Assembly: GCA_903822115.1 (NCBI GenBank) | Contig: CAIJNU010000081.1 | Coordinates: 1-8,947, forward strand | Source: an uncultured Candidatus Peregrinibacteria bacterium | GTDB taxonomy: Bacteria; Patescibacteriota; Gracilibacteria; Peribacterales; Peribacteraceae | Direction: 5' to 3' | DNA length: 8,947 nucleotides | Part shown: piece by piece, positions 5,753 through 8,947 of the stretch | Numbering within the stretch: position 1 is the first letter of the stretch | Layout: each line of letters opens with the position of its first letter | Program-made: the position numbers and the translations under genes | The notes under the pieces: generated by a model | Told to the model about the DNA's origin: nothing | Databases searched by the model: none | What the model saw: the letters and a program-made list of their open reading frames with translations, nothing else

Positions 5753-6304
5753 ATGAAGCCCTCCCTTATTATCGTCGGCCTCGGCAATCCCGGTAACGCG
5801 TACGTCGCGACGCGGCACAACGCGGGCTTTCAGGCCATCGATGTGCTCGCGAAGTACTTCGGGGAAGGGGAGTGGCAGGAGAAACAGAAGTTCGTATCCT
5901 CCGTCTGCGAGGCGCGGATCGTGACGGTACCTATCCTCCTCGTCAAACCCCAGACATTCATGAACCGTTCCGGCGAAGCGATACGCAAGCTCGTGGATTT
6001 CTACAAAGTCGATCCCGCACATCAGATTCTCATTCTCTCCGACGACATCGATCTGCCCCTCGGAGAAGTGAGATTACGGATGTCCGGAGGACCGGGCACG
6101 CACAACGGCCTCAAATCCATTTGCGCCACGCTCGGAGAGAACTTTCCGAGACTGCGCATCGGGCTAGGCTCCGCGCCCGAGGGAGAAGATCTCGCCAATT
6201 GGGTGCTCAGCGTCCCTCGAAGAGAAGAGGTGGCGACGCTCCAGGCCACGTACGAATCCATACCGGAAAAGGTGAAAAGCTTTGTGCTCAACGCGGCGGA
6301 TTGA
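5753..6304 (+). CDS. pth: Peptidyl-tRNA hydrolase
   Basis: A 183-residue bacterial Pth (EC 3.1.1.29), which releases peptides from peptidyl-tRNA dropped by ribosomes and so recycles tRNA. The N-terminus IIVGLGNPGNAY is followed by TRHNAGF with catalytic His22. Further signatures are LVKPQTFMNRSG, the acidic ILSDDIDLPLGEVRLR, GGPGTHNGLKSI and LRIGLGS. The common GGHNGLKS is GTHNGLKS here, a mild variation. The frame is open upstream to 5405, but homology begins only at ATG 5753 and the upstream part overlaps the HEPN-like gene in another frame. The gene starts 1 base after the HEPN-like stop and is probably coupled to it. It ends 2 bases from the end of the convergent exported-protein gene. 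Confidence 0.97.
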   Translation: MKPSLIIVGLGNPGNAYVATRHNAGFQAIDVLAKYFGEGEWQEKQKFVSSVCEARIVTVPILLVKPQTFMNRSGEAIRKLVDFYKVDPAHQILILSDDIDLPLGEVRLRMSGGPGTHNGLKSICATLGENFPRLRIGLGSAPEGEDLANWVLSVPRREEVATLQATYESIPEKVKSFVLNAAD

Positions 6305-6306
6305 TG

Positions 6307-6795
6307 CTACTTCCTGTATCCACGAATCGCCGAAAGATCCACGCCCGTCACCGGGAGCAATCGCCCCAGAATTCGAATGTCGGCGTACGTCGCTTGCGTG
6401 AGCAGACCATTCCCTCCTACCCCGAGGAGCACACGAACGATTTTTCCCGGCGTTGATGCGAGGATCTGTGAGCGGGCCTTGATCACGAGAGACTGTCCGG
6501 GATTAAGTGAGATCGTCCAGAAGGTATGACCCGGATGGATCTCTCCGCCATTGCTCGTCATAAAGAAATTAATATCCAATGGATCGGAAATGAGATTCAA
6601 CGAAAGATTCGAAAACGTCTGATTTGTGCCATTCGTCACTGTGATCGTGAAGCACACCTGATCGCCGCGCATCGCCTCCGTCCTGCACGGGACGAGCGTG
6701 AGGGCAACGCCGCCGAAGGATTGGGCTAACGAAACATTCGGAATCATTACCGTTGCCACGACTGCCACCAAGCCAAGAAGGATTCGAAATTTCAT
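6307..6795 (-). CDS. Small exported beta-sandwich (DUF11-like) protein with an LPVTG sequence near the C-terminus
   Basis: A 162-residue protein with a clear signal peptide. It has a basic start (MKFR), a hydrophobic core to about residue 18 and a probable cleavage site after SLA at 24 or AQ at 25. The mature part looks like an extracellular beta-sandwich of the DUF11 type: CFTITVTNGTNQTFSNLSLNL (48-68, shown in part), then HTFWTISLNPGQSLVIKA. Cys37 and Cys48 may form a disulfide. The C-terminus carries LPVTG (147-151) followed by only 11 residues, VDLSAIRGYRK. ATG 6795 is chosen because it gives a compact signal peptide and lies about 13 bases after the predicted transcription start. ATG 6816 overlaps the -10 box. 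Function is unknown; a pilin-like, adhesin or wall-associated role is possible. Confidence 0.75.
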   Translation of the reverse strand: MKFRILLGLVAVVATVMIPNVSLAQSFGGVALTLVPCRTEAMRGDQVCFTITVTNGTNQTFSNLSLNLISDPLDINFFMTSNGGEIHPGHTFWTISLNPGQSLVIKARSQILASTPGKIVRVLLGVGGNGLLTQATYADIRILGRLLPVTGVDLSAIRGYRK

Positions 6796-6814
6796 AGAAT
6801 GCGGAAAGTGTCTC

Positions 6815-6842
6815 ATTGTACGTTTTATTTGACATCTGTCAA
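6815..6842 (-). promoter_or_regulatory. Strong sigma70-type promoter for the DUF11-like gene
   Basis: On the minus strand a perfect TTGACA (6842-6837), a 16-base spacer and TACAAT (6820-6815) form the best promoter in the window. Transcription should begin near 6809-6808, leaving a leader of only 13-14 bases with no Shine-Dalgarno sequence before ATG 6795. Confidence 0.7.
6829..6842. promoter_or_regulatory. Dyad over the -35 box, possible operator
   Basis: The plus strand reads TTGACA-TC-TGTCAA, a perfect 6-base inverted repeat with a 2-base centre. One half-site is the -35 box of the 6795 gene. It could be a repressor site, or a by-product of having TTGACA on both strands; no -10 box follows the plus-strand copy. 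Confidence 0.35.
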
Positions 6843-6865
6843 TATTCTCATCGACTTCTCGAAAG

Positions 6866-6894
6866 TGGTCATTATCGGAAAGATTCCGTAGAAT
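6866..6894 (+). promoter_or_regulatory. Candidate promoter for tRNA-Gln
   Basis: TGGTCA (6866-6871), a 17-base spacer and TAGAAT (6889-6894) would start RNA near 6901, four bases before the mature tRNA 5' end. The hexamers match 4 and 5 consensus positions. It is divergent from the promoter at 6815-6842. Confidence 0.5.
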
Positions 6895-6904
6895 GATGCT
6901 GCGT

Positions 6905-6975
<71 letters not shown>

Positions 6976-6979
<4 letters not shown>

Positions 6980-7012
6980 GCCTTCGCCAAGGCTTCGGCT
7001 GGCCGATGGCCA
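6976..7012 (+). repeat. Nested inverted repeats starting at the tRNA-Gln 3' end
   Basis: GCCAGCC (6976-6982) pairs perfectly with GGCTGGC (6997-7003), with GCCAAGGC at the centre of the intervening 14 bases. A second hairpin, TGGCC-GAT-GGCCA (7000-7012), shares bases 7000-7003 with the first, so the two are mutually exclusive. No T-run follows, so it is not a standard terminator. It may be a processing or attenuating structure, or a dispersed genomic repeat. Confidence 0.6.
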
Positions 7013-7024
7013 GATGCGGAGAGG

Positions 7025-7052
7025 TTTACAGGTGCAAAAAGCCGAGTAAAGT
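7025..7052 (+). promoter_or_regulatory. Possible promoter for uxaC
   Basis: TTTACA (7025-7030, 5 of 6 consensus), a 16-base spacer and TAAAGT (7047-7052, 4 of 6) precede uxaC. Transcription would begin near 7059, 25 bases before the ATG. No Shine-Dalgarno sequence is visible before the ATG. Readthrough from the tRNA promoter is the alternative. Confidence 0.3.
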
Positions 7053-7083
7053 AACCCCCCTTATCCGAATTTCCTCATTCATC

Positions 7084-8541
7084 ATGTCCAGTCCACTCGA
7101 TAGATACGAAGGAAGATTTCTGGATCCCCACGCTTTCTTGGGCAGAAGCACGGCCGCTCAGATGCTTTACGACGACTACGCAAATGGCACTCCCATTGTC
7201 GACCCGCATACACATGCCGACGATGCACGCCTCGCGAGCGATACTCCGTATGAGAATCCCTGGGCCGTGACCGGACAGGGGGACCATTACGTGTACAGCG
7301 CAATGCGGCAGATGGGAATTTCGGAAGATTTGATTACGGGGGATGGGGATCCCAGGGAAAAGTGGCGTGCTCTTTGCTCCATGATGCCAAGCATCGGATC
7401 CAACCCGATTAATTTCTGGCTACACAACGGACTTCGTCACAGTTTAAAGATCGACTCGGTGATGCGGGGGATCGACGGAAGGAATGCCGACCGACTTTGG
7501 GATGAGATCAATGATCGTCTTCGCGATCCAGAATTTTCTCCGAGGGGTCTTCTGAAGGAGCAGGGCGTCGTCTTCCTGGGAACGACGGACGATCCGACGA
7601 GTACTCTCAAGAATCACGGCACGCTGAGGGATGACAATGATTTCCAGGTGGAAGTGGTACCTACGTTCCGTCCGGATAAAATCGTAACGCTGCTTTCCCG
7701 CAAGAAAGATCTCTGGAGCTATCTGGATACGCTAAGTGAAGTATCGGGAATAAAGATACAAAACTTCTGGGATTTTGGTAAAGCGCTGGATCAAAGACAC
7801 GCTGCCTTTCTGGAAGTGGGATGCAGAGCGACAGATCACGGCCCCGACAACATGCCCACCAAAGGGTATGATAATGTTTCTGAGGCATATCGTATATTTA
7901 ACAAAGCTGAGATTGGCGATGATATTTCGGTTGACGACATTGAAGTATTTTCTGGATGGCTCCTTGGACGTACGGCAGAGTTAAACGCAGCTGCGGATTC
8001 CAATGTTGTTATGCAGCTGCACGCAGGCGGACTCAGGAACATGAAGACGAGGGAGTTCTTTGCTAAAGGACCCGATATCGGATACGACGGATGTCGCAAC
8101 AACGTCAATATGCAGGGATACTGGAATTTCTTTAATTGGGCGAACACTCATCAACTCTTCGATAAAGGACTACGCATCATCGCGTATCCCATCAATTCGA
8201 AAGATCAGGACGCTATGGCATCAATGGCGCGAGTCCACGCCGGAAATGTTTTTCTGGGTTCGAGCTGGTGGTTCATCGATACCGCCAATGGCATGCGCAG
8301 GCAGTTCGAAGACGCGGAGGGATCCCTCCTGCTCCCGCAGTCTCATGCAGGCATGGTGAGCGACACGCGATCGCCGATCACAACGCTGCCGAGGCACGAC
8401 ATGTTCAGACAGGAACTCTGCTTGCACACGGGAGAGCAGATCGAACGGGGACGCATCACCCCGGAGCAGGCAATCAATCAAGTGCAGAACTTGTGCCACA
8501 GGAATGCGCGAAGATTGTTCAATGTTCCGGAGCCGAAATAA
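7084..8541 (+). CDS. uxaC: Uronate (glucuronate) isomerase
   Basis: A 485-residue protein of the amidohydrolase-fold uronate isomerase family (EC 5.3.1.12), close to the usual length of about 470. It interconverts D-glucuronate with D-fructuronate and D-galacturonate with D-tagaturonate. Visible signatures in order are IVDPHTHADD with the metal-site His42-x-His44, GQGDHYVYSAMR, NPINFWLHNGLRH, GTTDDP (166-171), GCRATDHG (246-253), MQLHAGGLRN (from 310), GSSWWFIDTANGM with Asp399, and SDTRSPITTLPRHDMFRQ. The frame is open upstream to 6904, but that part overlaps the tRNA and lacks homology, so ATG 7084 is used. No other uronate-pathway gene (uxaA, uxaB, uxuA, uxuB, kdgK) lies in the window. The gene stands alone between tRNA-Gln and a convergent secreted-protein gene. 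Codons look somewhat more AT-rich than in pth or lepB, which may hint at separate ancestry. Confidence 0.93.
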   Translation: MSSPLDRYEGRFLDPHAFLGRSTAAQMLYDDYANGTPIVDPHTHADDARLASDTPYENPWAVTGQGDHYVYSAMRQMGISEDLITGDGDPREKWRALCSMMPSIGSNPINFWLHNGLRHSLKIDSVMRGIDGRNADRLWDEINDRLRDPEFSPRGLLKEQGVVFLGTTDDPTSTLKNHGTLRDDNDFQVEVVPTFRPDKIVTLLSRKKDLWSYLDTLSEVSGIKIQNFWDFGKALDQRHAAFLEVGCRATDHGPDNMPTKGYDNVSEAYRIFNKAEIGDDISVDDIEVFSGWLLGRTAELNAAADSNVVMQLHAGGLRNMKTREFFAKGPDIGYDGCRNNVNMQGYWNFFNWANTHQLFDKGLRIIAYPINSKDQDAMASMARVHAGNVFLGSSWWFIDTANGMRRQFEDAEGSLLLPQSHAGMVSDTRSPITTLPRHDMFRQELCLHTGEQIERGRITPEQAINQVQNLCHRNARRLFNVPEPK

Positions 8542-8568
8542 TCTCTCTCATCTACTCCTGAACAATCC

Positions 8569-8947
8569 TCACATCGACGTCATGATATCCAGGATGTGCG
8601 GACACTCCTGAGAGCATCCTTGTTGATCATCGAAGTAGACGAGGCCGTTGCAAGAATCGGGTGGAACCTGATTTGTTGAACATTGAGCATCTTCCTGAGC
8701 ATACTCACAGCAATACACTCCGTGACAGTTCAGATTGCAACTTGCCTGATCGGTAAATGTCATGCCGGTCCCGGAACATTGCCCTGCAGGTCGCTCATTG
8801 CATTGAAAGGTAGAATCATTGGCATCGTAGTCACAACACCACTGAGCAGATGAAGAAAGACTAGAAGATGACTGAGAGGATTCTGACGGGGACTCAGACG
8901 AAGAATAGCCCCACGATTCGGCATAGTTGCTGGAGAAGTTTGATGAA
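8569..8947 (-). CDS. Ser-rich/Cys-rich probable exported protein, C-terminal part (runs off right edge)
   Basis: The minus-strand frame is open from the right edge to a TGA at 8571-8569. The last 125 residues are visible and the N-terminus is missing. The first third is a Ser-rich, low-complexity linker with repeated S-S-S and S-E-S-P runs. It leads into two similar six-Cys repeats: QWCCDYDANDSTFQC...C...FTDQASCNLNC, and VYCCEYAQEDAQC...C...FDDQQGCSQEC. Both follow the pattern CC-x-Y, Q-C, C, F-x-D-Q-x-x-C-x-x-x-C. The Cys spacing suggests disulfide-bonded modules outside the cell. The family is not recognised. ATG 8763 lies in the middle of the first repeat and is not the real start. The gene is convergent with uxaC across 27 bases, with no clear terminator between them. 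Confidence 0.7.
   Translation of the reverse strand, partial: SSNFSSNYAESWGYSSSESPSESSQSSSSLSSSAQWCCDYDANDSTFQCNERPAGQCSGTGMTFTDQASCNLNCHGVYCCEYAQEDAQCSTNQVPPDSCNGLVYFDDQQGCSQECPHILDIMTSM

Noticed and set aside
5872..6456. Plus-strand frame of 194 codons overlapping pth in another frame
   Set aside because: The product is Arg-rich with no family features, as expected from a shifted reading of a GC-rich gene.

Overview
The window looks like a chromosomal segment of a small-genome bacterium of the Candidate Phyla Radiation (Patescibacteria), possibly a Peregrinibacteria/Peribacteria-type lineage. The placement is an inference. It rests on tightly packed housekeeping genes, a short one-segment SecE, a bPH2 membrane protein next to pth, Ser-rich and Cys-rich secreted proteins, and an almost complete lack of Shine-Dalgarno sites. 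TGA ends lepB, secE, pth and one acylphosphatase where those families normally end. This argues against the UGA=Gly code of Gracilibacteria and Absconditabacteria.

Layout. (1) Positions 1-2549, minus strand: the N-terminal 849 residues of a large membrane-anchored or secreted repeat protein, running off the left edge. It is made of modules: a Trp/Gly-rich cap, a ladder of GGTF-like turns and a Cys-bracketed linker. (2) 2651-3920, minus strand: a tight operon secE-nusG-degenerate acylphosphatase-acylphosphatase. The expected rplK does not follow nusG. (3) 4005-4628, minus strand: signal peptidase I, separated from secE by a compact terminator. (4) 4724-6304, plus strand: an operon of a bPH2-domain membrane protein, a small membrane-anchored protein with a HEPN-like RNxxxH motif, and peptidyl-tRNA hydrolase. 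(5) 6307-6795, minus strand: a small exported beta-sandwich (DUF11-like) protein ending near an LPVTG motif. (6) 6905-6979: tRNA-Gln(UUG) with encoded CCA, followed by nested inverted repeats. (7) 7084-8541, plus strand: uronate isomerase. (8) 8569-8947, minus strand: the C-terminal end of a Ser-rich, Cys-rich exported protein with two six-Cys repeats.

How the parts fit. Much of the window concerns export and the cell surface. SecE and signal peptidase I would handle the three exported or anchored proteins (left edge, 6307-6795, right edge). NusG, Pth, tRNA-Gln and perhaps the HEPN protein belong to transcription and translation. Uronate isomerase is the only sugar-catabolic gene, and no pathway partner is visible.

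The most notable signals are: promoters whose -10 box sits 6-7 bases upstream of an ATG at three genes, implying leaderless mRNAs; the duplicated and decayed acylphosphatase after nusG; the HEPN-like gene almost fused to pth; and the two modular Cys-containing surface proteins. I found no CRISPR array, insertion sequence or clear defence cassette. All family assignments are from reading the translations, with no database search.
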